Part shown: one piece after another, positions 25,842 to 34,986 of the stretch
Numbering within the stretch: position 1 is the first letter of the stretch
Layout: every line of letters begins with the position of its first letter
NCBI RefSeq assembly: GCF_001423425.1
Contig: NZ_LMNX01000001.1
Span: forward strand, 640,970 to 704,969
From: Rhizobium sp. Leaf306
Lineage (GTDB): Bacteria; Pseudomonadota; Alphaproteobacteria; Rhizobiales; Rhizobiaceae
Direction of reading: 5' to 3'
DNA: 64,000 nt
Position numbers and translations under genes: made by a program
The notes under the pieces: model-generated
The model's input: only the letters and a program-made list of their open reading frames with translations
What the model was told of the DNA's origin: nothing
Databases searched by the model: none

Positions 25842-26645
25842 TCAAGCGGCCGGAAATCGCTGGATCTGCGGCAATAGCCGTTCCAGTGCATGCTCTGCGC
25901 CAGCCACCAGCATCTCGTGGCGGACCTGCCGCCGGTTGTAGGTGAGCGGGCTTCCCGCAAGGTCGGTCAACCGGCCGCCTGCGCATTCCAGGATAAGGTC
26001 GGCGGCGGCGAGATCCCAGTCATGCGAGTTGCGCTTGACGACGGTGCCATCGAGGCGTCCGTCCGCGACCATCGCCAACCGGTAGGCGAGCGACGGGATA
26101 TGCCGATGGCGTTCGACATGGCTGCGGAACGGCAGATCAAATTTCTTCACAAGGTTTTCATCGGCAGCGATCACAAGCTTATCATGATCATCCTTGGTAA
26201 CAGAGATCGGCGCACCGTTGCGGATCGCCTGACCGCCCTTGACGGCAAAGAACTCCTCGCCGAGCGCCGGCGCGACCAGAACACCCGCCACGGGTCGGCC
26301 TCGATGGACGACGGCGACCGAGACGCACCAGGTCTTTTCGCCATTGATGAAGGCGCGGGTGCCGTCGATCGGATCCACCACGAACAGCGTGTCGAGTGAA
26401 AGCCTGGCGTCGTCGTCATCCGTTTCTTCCGAGAGCCAGCCGTAATTGGGACGGGCGGTCAGAAGCAGGCTCTGGAGAATGTCGTTTGCCGCAAAGTCTG
26501 CGGCACTGACGGGCGACGAGCCCTCGTTTTTCCACCAGACTTCCGGCGACTGGCCGAAAAAGCCATGCGCGATCTCGCCGGCCTGACGGGCGGCATCGCG
26601 GATCAGGTCCAGATCTTCAAGCCATTGCCCTTCCGCGCCAGCCAT
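25842..26645 (-). CDS. cysQ: 3'(2'),5'-bisphosphate nucleotidase CysQ family
   Basis: A 267-residue inositol-monophosphatase-fold enzyme. The metal-binding motif VDPIDGTRAFINGEKTW is present at about residues 90-106, and the C-terminal motif WDLAAADLILECAGG at about 212-226. Family members hydrolyse 3'-phosphoadenosine 5'-phosphate in sulfur metabolism; inositol monophosphate is an alternative substrate. It starts three nt after the pmbA stop, so the two are very likely cotranscribed. Confidence 0.87.
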   Translation of the reverse strand: MAGAEGQWLEDLDLIRDAARQAGEIAHGFFGQSPEVWWKNEGSSPVSAADFAANDILQSLLLTARPNYGWLSEETDDDDARLSLDTLFVVDPIDGTRAFINGEKTWCVSVAVVHRGRPVAGVLVAPALGEEFFAVKGGQAIRNGAPISVTKDDHDKLVIAADENLVKKFDLPFRSHVERHRHIPSLAYRLAMVADGRLDGTVVKRNSHDWDLAAADLILECAGGRLTDLAGSPLTYNRRQVRHEMLVAGAEHALERLLPQIQRFPAA

Positions 26646-26648
26646 CGG

Positions 26649-27995
26649 TCAGCGTCCTGCCAGCGTCATGCCTTCGATGGCGATCGTCGGAGAGGCCGTG
26701 CCGAACTTGCGGTCGATATCGTTTGCCGGCGTCATCCGCATGAACATGTCCTTCAGGTTGGAGGCGATCGTCACTTCGGACACCGGATAGGCAAGCTCGC
26801 CGTTCTCGATCCAGAAGCCGGTCGCGCCGCGCGAATACTCGCCGGTGATCATGTTGACGCCCTGGCCGATCAGTTCGGTGATGTAGAAACCGGTGCCGAT
26901 CTGGCGGACCAGGTCTTCAGGCGAAATGTCGCCCGGTTCGAGCGCGAGGTTGGTGGAGGCCGGGGTAACGGATGTGCCGCCGCGCACGCCGCGGCCGTTG
27001 GTCGGGAACCCGATTTCGCGGCCGGTCGAGGTGGAGAGGAACCAGTGGTTCAGCACGCCGTCCTCGATCATCACGAGACGCTCGCCCTTCACACCCTCGC
27101 CATCGAAGGGGCGCGAGGAAGAACCGCGCACGATCAAGGGATCGTCGGTGATGTTAAGGCCTGATTTCAGAACCTGCTGGCCCATCTTGTCGCGCAGGAA
27201 CGATGTCTTGCGGGCAACAGATCCGCCGTTGATGGCGCCGGCGATATGGCTGACAAAGCCGCGCGCGATGCGGGGTTCGAAGACGACGGTGACATTGCTG
27301 CCGGTATCGACCTGGCGCGGATTGATGCGCTTGACCACCCGCTCGCCGGCCCGCCGGCCGATCAGCTTCGGATCGTCGAGATCGGCTGCAAACAGACGGC
27401 TGTCGAAATCGTAGTCGCGCTCCATCTTCGTGCCCTCGCCGGCGATGACGCTGACGGAGCGGCCGAAGCGGCTGGCCATATAGGCGCCGGAAAATCCGTG
27501 CGACGTGACGAGAACCATTCCGCCCATGCCGGAAGAGGCGCCGGATCCCGACGAATTGGTGACGCCTGCGACATCGAGCGCTGCCTGTTCCATCTCGAGC
27601 GCCACGTCCCGCATCGTATCGGCGGAGACTTCGGTCGGATCGAACAGGTCGAGATCGGGGTAATCTCTCGCAAGGTCCTTTTCATCCGCGAGGCAGGCGA
27701 AGGGATCCTCGGGCGAGACCTTTGCCATGGCGACTGCGCGTTCGGCCAGCACCTTCAGATCGAAACCCGGATTGGCGGAAACGCTTGCAACCTTGTTGCC
27801 GACGAAGACACGCAGCGAGAAATCGTCGCTTTCCGAGGATTCGGTTCCCTCCACCTTTCCGAGCCGGACGCTGACCGAACTGGAGCGGGAGCGGACGACC
27901 ACCGCATCCGCCTTGTCGGCTCCCGCCGCCTTGGCCAGATCGATCAGTTCGCCGGCACGCGCCAGAAGGGAGGCGGAATCGATTTGCGAGGTCAT
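26649..27995 (-). CDS. pmbA: TldD/PmbA family metalloprotease
   Basis: A 448-residue PmbA-type protein. With TldD, family members proteolyse peptides and mature some modified peptides. N-terminal DUF-like strand-helix region (KVEGTESSESDDFSLRVFV), the central FVSHIAGAINGGSVARKTSF segment, and the C-terminal QGVNMITGEYSRGATGFWIE are typical. PmbA subunits lack the HExxxH metal motif of TldD, and none is seen here. The start at 27995 was chosen because the longer in-frame extension crosses the divergent antiporter start. Confidence 0.9.
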   Translation of the reverse strand: MTSQIDSASLLARAGELIDLAKAAGADKADAVVVRSRSSSVSVRLGKVEGTESSESDDFSLRVFVGNKVASVSANPGFDLKVLAERAVAMAKVSPEDPFACLADEKDLARDYPDLDLFDPTEVSADTMRDVALEMEQAALDVAGVTNSSGSGASSGMGGMVLVTSHGFSGAYMASRFGRSVSVIAGEGTKMERDYDFDSRLFAADLDDPKLIGRRAGERVVKRINPRQVDTGSNVTVVFEPRIARGFVSHIAGAINGGSVARKTSFLRDKMGQQVLKSGLNITDDPLIVRGSSSRPFDGEGVKGERLVMIEDGVLNHWFLSTSTGREIGFPTNGRGVRGGTSVTPASTNLALEPGDISPEDLVRQIGTGFYITELIGQGVNMITGEYSRGATGFWIENGELAYPVSEVTIASNLKDMFMRMTPANDIDRKFGTASPTIAIEGMTLAGR

Positions 27996-28105
27996 GTTTG
28001 CAAGCCTTTCGTTTGCACACCATTTATTGTGCACCGACCAAAGCATCAAGGGCAGCGCTCCGATTCCCCGGTTGACCTTCCGCATTCCCGACCCGAAAGT
28101 GCCCC

Positions 28106-29914
28106 ATGACTGCAAACGGCTCCCACTTTACCGAAATGTTGATGCTGCTTGCCGGTGCGGTGATCGCCGCCCCGCTGTTTCGCAGGCTCGGTCTTGGCAC
28201 CGTGCTTGGATATCTCGCGGCCGGCATCCTGATCGGTCCGGTGCTGCAACAGGTGACCGATACGCAGGAAGTGCTGCATGTCGCGGAATTCGGCGTCGTG
28301 TTCCTGCTCTTCGTCATCGGGCTGGAGCTGAAACCCTCGCGTCTGTGGCAGATGCGGGCCGATGTGTTCGGGCTTGGGCCGGCGCAGGTGGCGATATCGG
28401 GTGGCATCCTGAGCGGGTTCGCCTACCTGTCGGAAATGGCGGACTGGCGCGGCAGCCTGATGATCGGCTTCGGGCTTGCCCTGTCGTCCACCGCCTTTGC
28501 GCTGCAGATCCTCAATGACACAGGTGAGATGAACAGCCGCTACGGGCAGCGCTCCTTCTCCGTTCTCTTGTTCCAGGATCTCGCGATCGTGCCGCTTCTG
28601 GCGTTGATCACAATCCTGGCACCCGGCACCAGCGAGGCAGCCGCCACCCCGATGCTGGACTTTGCAATCGCTGTCGCTGCCGTGGGCGCCATGGTAATTG
28701 CCGGCAAGTACCTGCTGACACCGATGTTCCAGATCATTGCCAGCAGCGGTGCCCGCGAGGTGATGATTGCCGCCGCCCTTCTCGTCGTGCTCGGTTCGGC
28801 GGCTGCGATGCAGGCCGTCGGTCTGTCGATGGCGATGGGTGCTTTCCTCTCCGGCGTCATGCTGGCGGAATCCTCCTATCGGCACGAGCTGGAAGCGGAT
28901 ATCGAACCCTTCCGCGGCCTGCTTCTGGCGCTGTTCTTCGTCGCTGTCGGGCTTTCGCTCGAAGTCCAGGTGATCTTCGAAAACCTTGCCTTCCTGATCC
29001 CGGCCGTTGCCGTGTTCATGGGTGTGAAGGCGGCCGTGGTCTACGCTCTCTCGCGCCTGTGGGGTTCGCCGCCCAATGACGCCCTGAAGATCGCGTTCCT
29101 GTTGCCGCAGGGTGGCGAATTCGGCTTCGTGCTGTTTACCACCGCAACCGCCGCGGGCCTCCTCTCTTCCGCCACCGCTTCGCTTCTGATTGCCGGCGTG
29201 ACGCTGTCGATGGCGCTGACGCCGCTTGGCTCGGCGCTTGCTAGGCGCCTGCAGAAGAGCGAGACGCGCGAACATCTGGAGGAGGATTTCGAAGGCGCCG
29301 GAGCCGATGTGCTGATGATCGGCTTTTCCCGTTTCGGCCAGATCGCCGCGCAGATCCTGCTTGCCGGCGGCAGTTCCGTGACTGTCATCGACGACAGTCC
29401 CGAGCGTATCCGGCAGGCGGCGAATTTCGGCTTCCGGATCTATTTCGGCGATGGTGCCCGCAAGGACGTTCTGATCGCGTCCGGTATCGAGAAGACGAAG
29501 ATCGTTGTGGTCGCGACGCAGAAACGGGAAACGACGGACCGGATCGTCGACCTGATTGCGTCGGAATTTCCCGATGTGCGCCTGTTCGTGCGGTCCTACG
29601 ACCGGGTTCATTCGCTGGCGCTACGCGAAAAGAACGTCGAATACGAGTTGCGCGAAACGCTGGAGTCCGGGCTGCTGTTCGGGCGACGGACGCTGGAAGC
29701 GCTCGGCATGAGCGAGGCTGCCGCCTCCGAGATCGGCGACGACATCCGCCGTCGCGACGAGGAACGGCTGCAGGTTCAGGCCGTGCAGGGTTTGGGCGCC
29801 GGCCGCGAGATGCTCTTCAACAGTCCCGTTCGCCCCGAGCCGCTGATCAAGCCGAAACGCACCGGCAAAAGCCCGGAGGAAAAGGCTTCCGGTGTTTCGA
29901 TCGGCAAGTGGTGA
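28106..29914 (+). CDS. Kef-type monovalent cation:proton antiporter (CPA2)
   Basis: A 602-residue protein with about twelve membrane helices in the first 385 residues (Na_H_exchanger fold; RRLGLGTVLGYLAAGILIGP near the N terminus). A cytosolic TrkA-N/RCK domain with VLMIGFSRFGQIAAQILLAG follows at about 408-530. This is the layout of glutathione-gated KefB/KefC potassium efflux systems. No kefF/kefG ancillary gene is adjacent. The stop abuts the stop of the convergent patatin gene with no spacer, so no terminator fits between them. Confidence 0.92.
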   Translation: MTANGSHFTEMLMLLAGAVIAAPLFRRLGLGTVLGYLAAGILIGPVLQQVTDTQEVLHVAEFGVVFLLFVIGLELKPSRLWQMRADVFGLGPAQVAISGGILSGFAYLSEMADWRGSLMIGFGLALSSTAFALQILNDTGEMNSRYGQRSFSVLLFQDLAIVPLLALITILAPGTSEAAATPMLDFAIAVAAVGAMVIAGKYLLTPMFQIIASSGAREVMIAAALLVVLGSAAAMQAVGLSMAMGAFLSGVMLAESSYRHELEADIEPFRGLLLALFFVAVGLSLEVQVIFENLAFLIPAVAVFMGVKAAVVYALSRLWGSPPNDALKIAFLLPQGGEFGFVLFTTATAAGLLSSATASLLIAGVTLSMALTPLGSALARRLQKSETREHLEEDFEGAGADVLMIGFSRFGQIAAQILLAGGSSVTVIDDSPERIRQAANFGFRIYFGDGARKDVLIASGIEKTKIVVVATQKRETTDRIVDLIASEFPDVRLFVRSYDRVHSLALREKNVEYELRETLESGLLFGRRTLEALGMSEAAASEIGDDIRRRDEERLQVQAVQGLGAGREMLFNSPVRPEPLIKPKRTGKSPEEKASGVSIGKW

Positions 29915-30799
29915 TCAGGCAGCCCTTTCCAGAGCCTCGATCGCCCGCTTCAGCTCTTCTCTTGTGCCTTCTGAGGCTTCGAGGATGTCGCGCGCCTTAA
30001 AGAAATCCATTACGCCGAAGCGATTGACGCTGGGACGCAGGAAGATGTGCGGCGGATTGAGTTTCAGCTTGAGGGCGATGCTGGCCTGCATGGTGAGCTG
30101 GCTTGCGCCGAACAGGCTGTCGAAGCGGTTGGGCGGATGCAGGCCATCGCCTTCCGGCGCGCCGACCACATCGATGCCGATCACCACGTCGGCGAGATCC
30201 ATCAACTGCTCGTAAGGGACGGGATTGAAGACGCCGCCATCGATCATGATGCGGTTGTTGACCCTGACCGGCATGAACAGGCCGGGAATGGCGGCAGAGG
30301 CCGCGATCGCCTTGCGCAGATTGCCCGTCTCGAGGATCACCTCCGCCTGGCCATAATAATCGGTGGCGGAGATCTTCAAGGGTATGACGAGATCGGCGAA
30401 ATCCTGGGGGATCTGGCTCGGCAGGAAGGCCTCGAGGATCGGCTCCAGATTGAAGTGACCGAAGCGAAATCCGCCGAGTGCATCCCGCATCGTCGACGGG
30501 CCGAGACCCCAGAGCCGGTTCACCAGCGAGCCGCGGTTGCCGACGGTCTCGACGGTATAGTCGCGGATCTCGCGGCCCGACATGCCCGATGCCATGGCGG
30601 CACCCATGATCGCGCCGATCGAAGAGCCGGAAATTGCTACCGGCCGGATGCCGAGTTCGTCCAGCGCTTCGATGACGTGGATATGGGAAATGCCGCGGGC
30701 GCCGCCGCCGCCGAAGGCGACCGCATAGCGCAGATCGCCCTTCTTCCGGCCAACGCGATCCGCTGTCTCATGATCAGCAAGGGTCAGCCTCGTGCTCAT
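29915..30799 (-). CDS. Patatin-like phospholipase family protein
   Basis: A 294-residue serine hydrolase. The oxyanion glycine-rich motif FGGGGARGISHI occurs at about 29-40, the nucleophile elbow GSSIGA at about 60-65, and the catalytic aspartate in MIDGGVFNP. No signal peptide is seen, so it is either cytosolic or a substrate of another route. The start at MSTRLT has GGGAGAGG upstream; an in-frame extension into rsmD was rejected. It follows rsmD by 20 bp in the same direction. Confidence 0.9.
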   Translation of the reverse strand: MSTRLTLADHETADRVGRKKGDLRYAVAFGGGGARGISHIHVIEALDELGIRPVAISGSSIGAIMGAAMASGMSGREIRDYTVETVGNRGSLVNRLWGLGPSTMRDALGGFRFGHFNLEPILEAFLPSQIPQDFADLVIPLKISATDYYGQAEVILETGNLRKAIAASAAIPGLFMPVRVNNRIMIDGGVFNPVPYEQLMDLADVVIGIDVVGAPEGDGLHPPNRFDSLFGASQLTMQASIALKLKLNPPHIFLRPSVNRFGVMDFFKARDILEASEGTREELKRAIEALERAA

Positions 30800-30819
30800 G
30801 ATCGGCCTCTCCCGCTCGC

Positions 30820-31380
30820 TCAGGCCGGTTCGTAGCGGAAGAAATCCATCCGCGTATCGCCGAAGGTTCGGCTTTCGAGCAGTTTGAAGGCCGGATCGAC
30901 GGCAACCGTGACATCGGCGCGTTCTTCCAGGATCGCGAGTGCGCCGGGCACCAGCCAGCCGCCGACATGGGCTGCAAACAGAGCCCCCTCGCCCAGCTTC
31001 TGGCCATAGGGCGGATCGGCGAAGAGGAAGTTGTAGGGTTCCAGCGTTCCGACTGGCCCAAGCTTGGTGGCATCGCGCCGCAGGATGCGGGCGCGACCAT
31101 GCAGGCCGAAACTGTCGATGTTCTCCCACAGGAGACCGCGACCTTCGACACCGTTTTCAACGAACAGCGCATGACGGCAGCCGCGCGAGACGGCTTCCAG
31201 TCCGACGGCACCGGTGCCGGCGAAGAGATCGATCACCCGCGTGCCATCCAGCGCCTGCGGATAGACATGGCCGATGATATTGAACAGGCTTTCGCGCGTC
31301 CGGTCGATGGTCGGCCGGATCGCGCTGGTTTTCGGCGTGGCGAGCGTGCGGCCGCGGAATTCACCCCCTACGATGCGCAC
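30820..31380 (-). CDS. rsmD: 16S rRNA (guanine(966)-N(2))-methyltransferase RsmD
   Basis: A 186-residue class I methyltransferase. It opens with MRIVGGEFRGRTL and RPTIDRTRESLFNI, the family's typical N terminus. The SAM-binding loop is VIDLFAGTGAVGLEA and the N6/N2-adenine-type catalytic motif is FADPPYG. Start codon is GTG at 31380, three nt after the stop of the pseudouridine synthase gene, so two rRNA-modifying enzymes are made from one transcript. Confidence 0.95.
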   Translation of the reverse strand: MRIVGGEFRGRTLATPKTSAIRPTIDRTRESLFNIIGHVYPQALDGTRVIDLFAGTGAVGLEAVSRGCRHALFVENGVEGRGLLWENIDSFGLHGRARILRRDATKLGPVGTLEPYNFLFADPPYGQKLGEGALFAAHVGGWLVPGALAILEERADVTVAVDPAFKLLESRTFGDTRMDFFRYEPA

Positions 31381-31383
31381 GGA

Positions 31384-32080
31384 TCAGCCTCTCGGGGTCC
31401 GCGGTTTTCCACCCGGGCCGCCTGAGCGAGCGCCAGCCGGACGTCCGCCGGGCTTGCCACCCGAGGGACGGCCACCCGATGGTTTGCCGCCGAAGCCGGG
31501 CTTGCCACCGCTCGGCTTGCCACCGAAGGATTTGCCGGCAGGCCGTGCACCCCTGGGCTTATCGCCGAATGCAGGCTTGTCACCGAAGGGACGATCCGAA
31601 CGCGGACGATCGGGACGGCTTTCGCCAGCATTGAACGAGCGTGCGGGACGATCACCATCCTCGCGCGGACGACGATCAGTGCTTGGCCGGTCACGCGTTG
31701 GACGGTCACCCGTCGGGCGATCACCGCGCGCAGGCCTGTCACCATAAGGACGATCCGAGCGCGGACGATCGGAGCGGCCTTCGCCGGCGTTAAAGGCACG
31801 GGCGGGACGGTCACCATCCTGACGCGGGCGACGGTCGCCGGTTGGGCGGTCTCCGGTCGGGCGGTCTCCACGGGAAGGACGATCCCCAAACGAACGCTCG
31901 CCGCGGGGCTTGTCGCCATAGGGACGATCGCCGCTTTCGCGCGGCTTGCGGTCGCCAAAGGAGCGCTCGCCTCTCGGGCTGTCACCGCGGGGGCTATCGC
32001 TGCGAGGTCTGTCGCTTCTCGGCTTGTCGCCACGGGGTTTGTCACCGCGGGGTTTGTCACCGAAGGAACGCTTGGCGCCG
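31384..32080. repeat. Imperfect tandem repeats encoding the basic tail
   Basis: The DNA encoding the C-terminal tail contains many imperfect 12-15 bp units. A larger block of about 165 bp occurs twice: GGACGATCCGA-type sequence recurs at about 31582 and 31744, and the FNAGE-encoding sequence recurs near 31630 and 31795. The repetition leaves several other frames open by chance. Slippage or recombination could vary tail length between strains. Confidence 0.7.
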
Positions 32081-33600
32081 AATTCGCCCTTTTCCGGCTC
32101 CGGCGGAGAATCCGCACGGATCCAGTCGGCGTCGTCATCGGCGCGCTTCACGATCACGCGGCGGTCATTTTCGGGCACCTGTTTCCTGAACAGCTGCTCT
32201 GCCTGCGCACGAGCGGAAACCGCCCGGACGCTGCCGTCGGCGTTTGGACGCGCACCCGGCGCCATCCAGACATTGGCGGTGCGGCTGGTGCCCATCGGCG
32301 GACGCTTCTTCGGCTTTTCGTCGCCGAGATCGCGGTCATTGGACTTGAAGCCCGGCTTTGCGCCGAACTTGCCCTCGGGCTTGCCACCAAATTTGCCGGC
32401 CGGCTTTTCGGAGAACTTGCGTTCGGTCGCCTTGGTATCGAGACGGCCGAGCGAGCGCTCGCGTCTGTCCTCGTCGCGAGGACGTGCCGGGCGGTCCGCC
32501 GGGCTCGACCATTCGGAGCGGGAGGAACGTGCCGGCTTCTCGTCTTCAGAGGCAGCAGGCGTTTCGTTATAGATCGGCGCGTCGAAATTCGCCTTCGCTT
32601 CTTCGATCAGGCGCGGACCGAGCTGGTCGCGCAGCGTGCGGCCGCGCACTTCCATGACCTCGCCTTCCGGCAGGTCGCCGAGCTGGAACGGGCCGTAGGA
32701 GATACGGATCAGGCGGTTGACCTCGAGGCCGAGCGCGCCGAGGACGTTCTTGATCTCGCGGTTCTTGCCTTCGCGAAGACCCATGGTGATCCAGACGTTG
32801 CGGCCCTGCGAACGGTCGAGCGTGGCTTCGATCGAGCCGTAGAGAACGCCATCGACGGCAATGCCGTCCTTCAGCTTGTCGAGCGCTTCCTGATCCACCT
32901 CGCCATGGGCGCGGACGCGGTAGCGACGCAGCCAGCCGGTGGTCGGAAGTTCCAGCACGCGCGACAGACCGCCGTCGTTGGTCAGAAGCAGCAGGCCTTC
33001 GGTATTGATGTCGAGACGACCGATGGAGAGCACCCGCGGCAGTTCGCCGGGCAGGTTTTCAAACACGGTCTGACGTCCTTCCGGATCGGAATTCGTCGTC
33101 ACCAGGCCGCCGGGCTTATGGTAGAGCCACAGGCGCGTGCGCTCGACACCGCGGATCGGCACGCCATCCACCTCGATCGCATCGTCGAAGGTGACGTTGA
33201 CGACAGGCGTATCGAGAACCTTGCCGTTGAGCGACACACGGCCATCCATGATCATCCGCTCGATATCGCGGCGGGACGCCACGCCGACGCGGGCAAGGAT
33301 CTTGGAAATACGCTCGGGCTTACCATCCGACGCTGCCGTTTCGGCAGAGGCTGCCTGACGGCGCATCGGCTTTGCCGGCTTGTCGGCGGCAGCGTTTTCG
33401 CCACGGGGCTTTTCAGCGCGCGGCGCAACGGAGCGCGGACGTTCTGAGCGGGGCGCGTCGGAACCGGGCTTTGCGGGCGCCCGTTTCTTGAAGCCCGTCC
33501 CCGTCTTTGTCTTGCCGGCTGCAGCATCTGCAGATTTCGGCTTGATCTCGCGGATGAAGGTTTTGGCTTCGCCGCGCTTCGGCTTGTCTTTTGAAGTCAT
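31384..33600 (-). CDS. rluB: RluB-like pseudouridine synthase with a long repetitive basic C-terminal tail
   Basis: A 738-residue protein about three times the size of E. coli RluB. A basic N-terminal tail (1-65) leads to an S4 RNA-binding domain (about 70-118, KILARVGVASRRDIERMIMD). An RsuA/RluB catalytic domain follows to about 330, with the catalytic aspartate in GRLDINTEGLLLLTNDG. Beyond residue 340 the chain is almost entirely R/K/D/G/P/S, built from short GDRP, GDKP and SDRP units and a duplicated block of about 55 residues, ending in GGKPSGG repeats. The tail probably binds rRNA. It uridylates 23S rRNA by family inference; site not proven. Confidence 0.88.
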   Translation of the reverse strand: MTSKDKPKRGEAKTFIREIKPKSADAAAGKTKTGTGFKKRAPAKPGSDAPRSERPRSVAPRAEKPRGENAAADKPAKPMRRQAASAETAASDGKPERISKILARVGVASRRDIERMIMDGRVSLNGKVLDTPVVNVTFDDAIEVDGVPIRGVERTRLWLYHKPGGLVTTNSDPEGRQTVFENLPGELPRVLSIGRLDINTEGLLLLTNDGGLSRVLELPTTGWLRRYRVRAHGEVDQEALDKLKDGIAVDGVLYGSIEATLDRSQGRNVWITMGLREGKNREIKNVLGALGLEVNRLIRISYGPFQLGDLPEGEVMEVRGRTLRDQLGPRLIEEAKANFDAPIYNETPAASEDEKPARSSRSEWSSPADRPARPRDEDRRERSLGRLDTKATERKFSEKPAGKFGGKPEGKFGAKPGFKSNDRDLGDEKPKKRPPMGTSRTANVWMAPGARPNADGSVRAVSARAQAEQLFRKQVPENDRRVIVKRADDDADWIRADSPPEPEKGEFGAKRSFGDKPRGDKPRGDKPRSDRPRSDSPRGDSPRGERSFGDRKPRESGDRPYGDKPRGERSFGDRPSRGDRPTGDRPTGDRRPRQDGDRPARAFNAGEGRSDRPRSDRPYGDRPARGDRPTGDRPTRDRPSTDRRPREDGDRPARSFNAGESRPDRPRSDRPFGDKPAFGDKPRGARPAGKSFGGKPSGGKPGFGGKPSGGRPSGGKPGGRPAGARSGGPGGKPRTPRG

Positions 33601-33744
33601 TTGTTGTTTGCCTGAAGCATGATGTCTACGGAAACGAACCGGACATTCGTGTTCGTGGATGGTGATGAAACACGCGCACAGCGCGCTTCGTGTTGAATGC
33701 TTCCTACCAGTTCATGCGAGCCGGGTTAAGAGGAAATCGCGGAA

Positions 33745-34197
33745 ATGCCCAAGAGCGACGGTTTCATGGATGCCGCACTCACAGAAGCCAGGCTTGCAGC
33801 GGCACAGGGCGAAGTTCCCGTGGGTGCCGTGCTGGTCATGGACGGCCAGATTATCGCCAGATCCGGCAACCTGACCCGCACCAAGAACGACGTGACGGCG
33901 CATGCCGAGATTGCGGTTATCCGGGCTGCGGCCGGGGTTCTCGGCCAGGAACGGCTTAGTGGTGCCGATCTTTACGTGACGCTGGAACCATGCACCATGT
34001 GTGCGGCGGCGATTTCGTTCGCGCGAATTCGCCGGCTGTATTACGGCGCGGGAGATCCGAAGGGTGGCGCTGTCGAAAATGGCGTGCGCTTCTTTGCGCA
34101 GCCGAGCTGCCATCATGCGCCGGATGTCTATTCCGGGCTCGGAGAGCGGGAAGCCGCCGACATTCTGACAGGCTTCTTTCGCTCACGCCGGGATTAA
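33745..34197 (+). CDS. tadA: tRNA-specific adenosine deaminase TadA
   Basis: A 150-residue zinc deaminase that converts A34 to inosine in tRNA-Arg(ACG). The zinc/catalytic motifs are AHAEIAVI (histidine ligand and proton-shuttling glutamate at about 53-54) and EPCTMCAAAISFARI (two cysteine ligands). Length and motif spacing match TadA more closely than cytosine deaminases. AGAGGA precedes the ATG. It is divergent from the pseudouridine synthase gene, so two RNA-modification genes share a 144-bp promoter region. Confidence 0.93.
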   Translation: MPKSDGFMDAALTEARLAAAQGEVPVGAVLVMDGQIIARSGNLTRTKNDVTAHAEIAVIRAAAGVLGQERLSGADLYVTLEPCTMCAAAISFARIRRLYYGAGDPKGGAVENGVRFFAQPSCHHAPDVYSGLGEREAADILTGFFRSRRD

Positions 34198-34212
34198 GCA
34201 ACACACGAGGTC

Positions 34213-34851
34213 TTACTGGAAGGGCTTCCACCAGCTGCTGTTCGACGCCTGGGTTGCGCTCTGCGCTTCCTTCTTGCGACGGCGCTCCTTCTCGTTCTCG
34301 GGTTCTCCGAGATCCTGAAGCGTTGCGGCATCGGCGGCACGGAATTCAGCCGGCGGCTCGGACAGTGAACGGCGGCGCGAGCCCATGTTGACCGTTTCGA
34401 CATCCTGCTTGGCCTTGCGGAAGGCTTCCCATTTTTCCGTTTCGGTCATCTGACCGCCCTGGCCACGACCGGCCATCAGCGGCGAACGGTAATTGTTGTT
34501 GCCTTCGTTTTCCTTGGCCTCCAGACGCAGGCGCGCACGGGTCTCTTCCGGCGATTCAACCCAGTTCGGGTTGCTTTCGCGATTGGCAAGGGACTGCTGG
34601 GGTGCAGGAAGGCTGGCCTGCCCCTTGCCGGCAACGACCAGCGTCGGGCGGGGATTGTAGCGCAGCTTTTCTTTTTCTTCGTCGCGGGCGCTGCCGAGAG
34701 CCACGGCTGCTCCAAGATCGTCGCCGAGCTGGGCCATTGCCGTCTTGTCGGTGCCATAGGTCGGGCCGCCCATGCAGCCGGAAAGAGACACGGTTGCAGC
34801 CAGCATGCCAACCGCACCGATCGCGGCACGAAACGCATAAGTCGTTTTCAT
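34213..34851 (-). CDS. Predicted lipoprotein of unknown function
   Basis: A 212-residue exported protein. An N-terminal hydrophobic segment ends in a lipobox, VSLSGC, with the acceptor cysteine at 26; residue +2 is methionine, which does not signal inner-membrane retention by the E. coli rule. The mature part is highly charged and low in complexity, with glutamate/arginine-rich stretches and a final WWKPF. No enzyme motif is seen. The start at 34851 was preferred to an extension to 34968. It is the next gene after ileS on the same strand. Confidence 0.78.
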   Translation of the reverse strand: MKTTYAFRAAIGAVGMLAATVSLSGCMGGPTYGTDKTAMAQLGDDLGAAVALGSARDEEKEKLRYNPRPTLVVAGKGQASLPAPQQSLANRESNPNWVESPEETRARLRLEAKENEGNNNYRSPLMAGRGQGGQMTETEKWEAFRKAKQDVETVNMGSRRRSLSEPPAEFRAADAATLQDLGEPENEKERRRKKEAQSATQASNSSWWKPFQ

Positions 34852-34986
34852 CAAACCCCTACCATCGGCGCCCGTCCTGACGCCTTCAAAACCGGAAGTC
34901 ATCTCGTGCCGGAACATTCCGGCCAATTTCAGGCAGGAATACCGGATGACGCGGCCAAGCGCAATCATCCGGTAATCTGCAGATCA

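Noticed and set aside
31368..32138. A 256-residue minus-strand frame through the repeat region of the pseudouridine synthase
   Set aside because: The repetitive, GC-rich DNA leaves several frames open. The residues simply mirror the repeats, and the frame for RluB is fixed by its catalytic domain.
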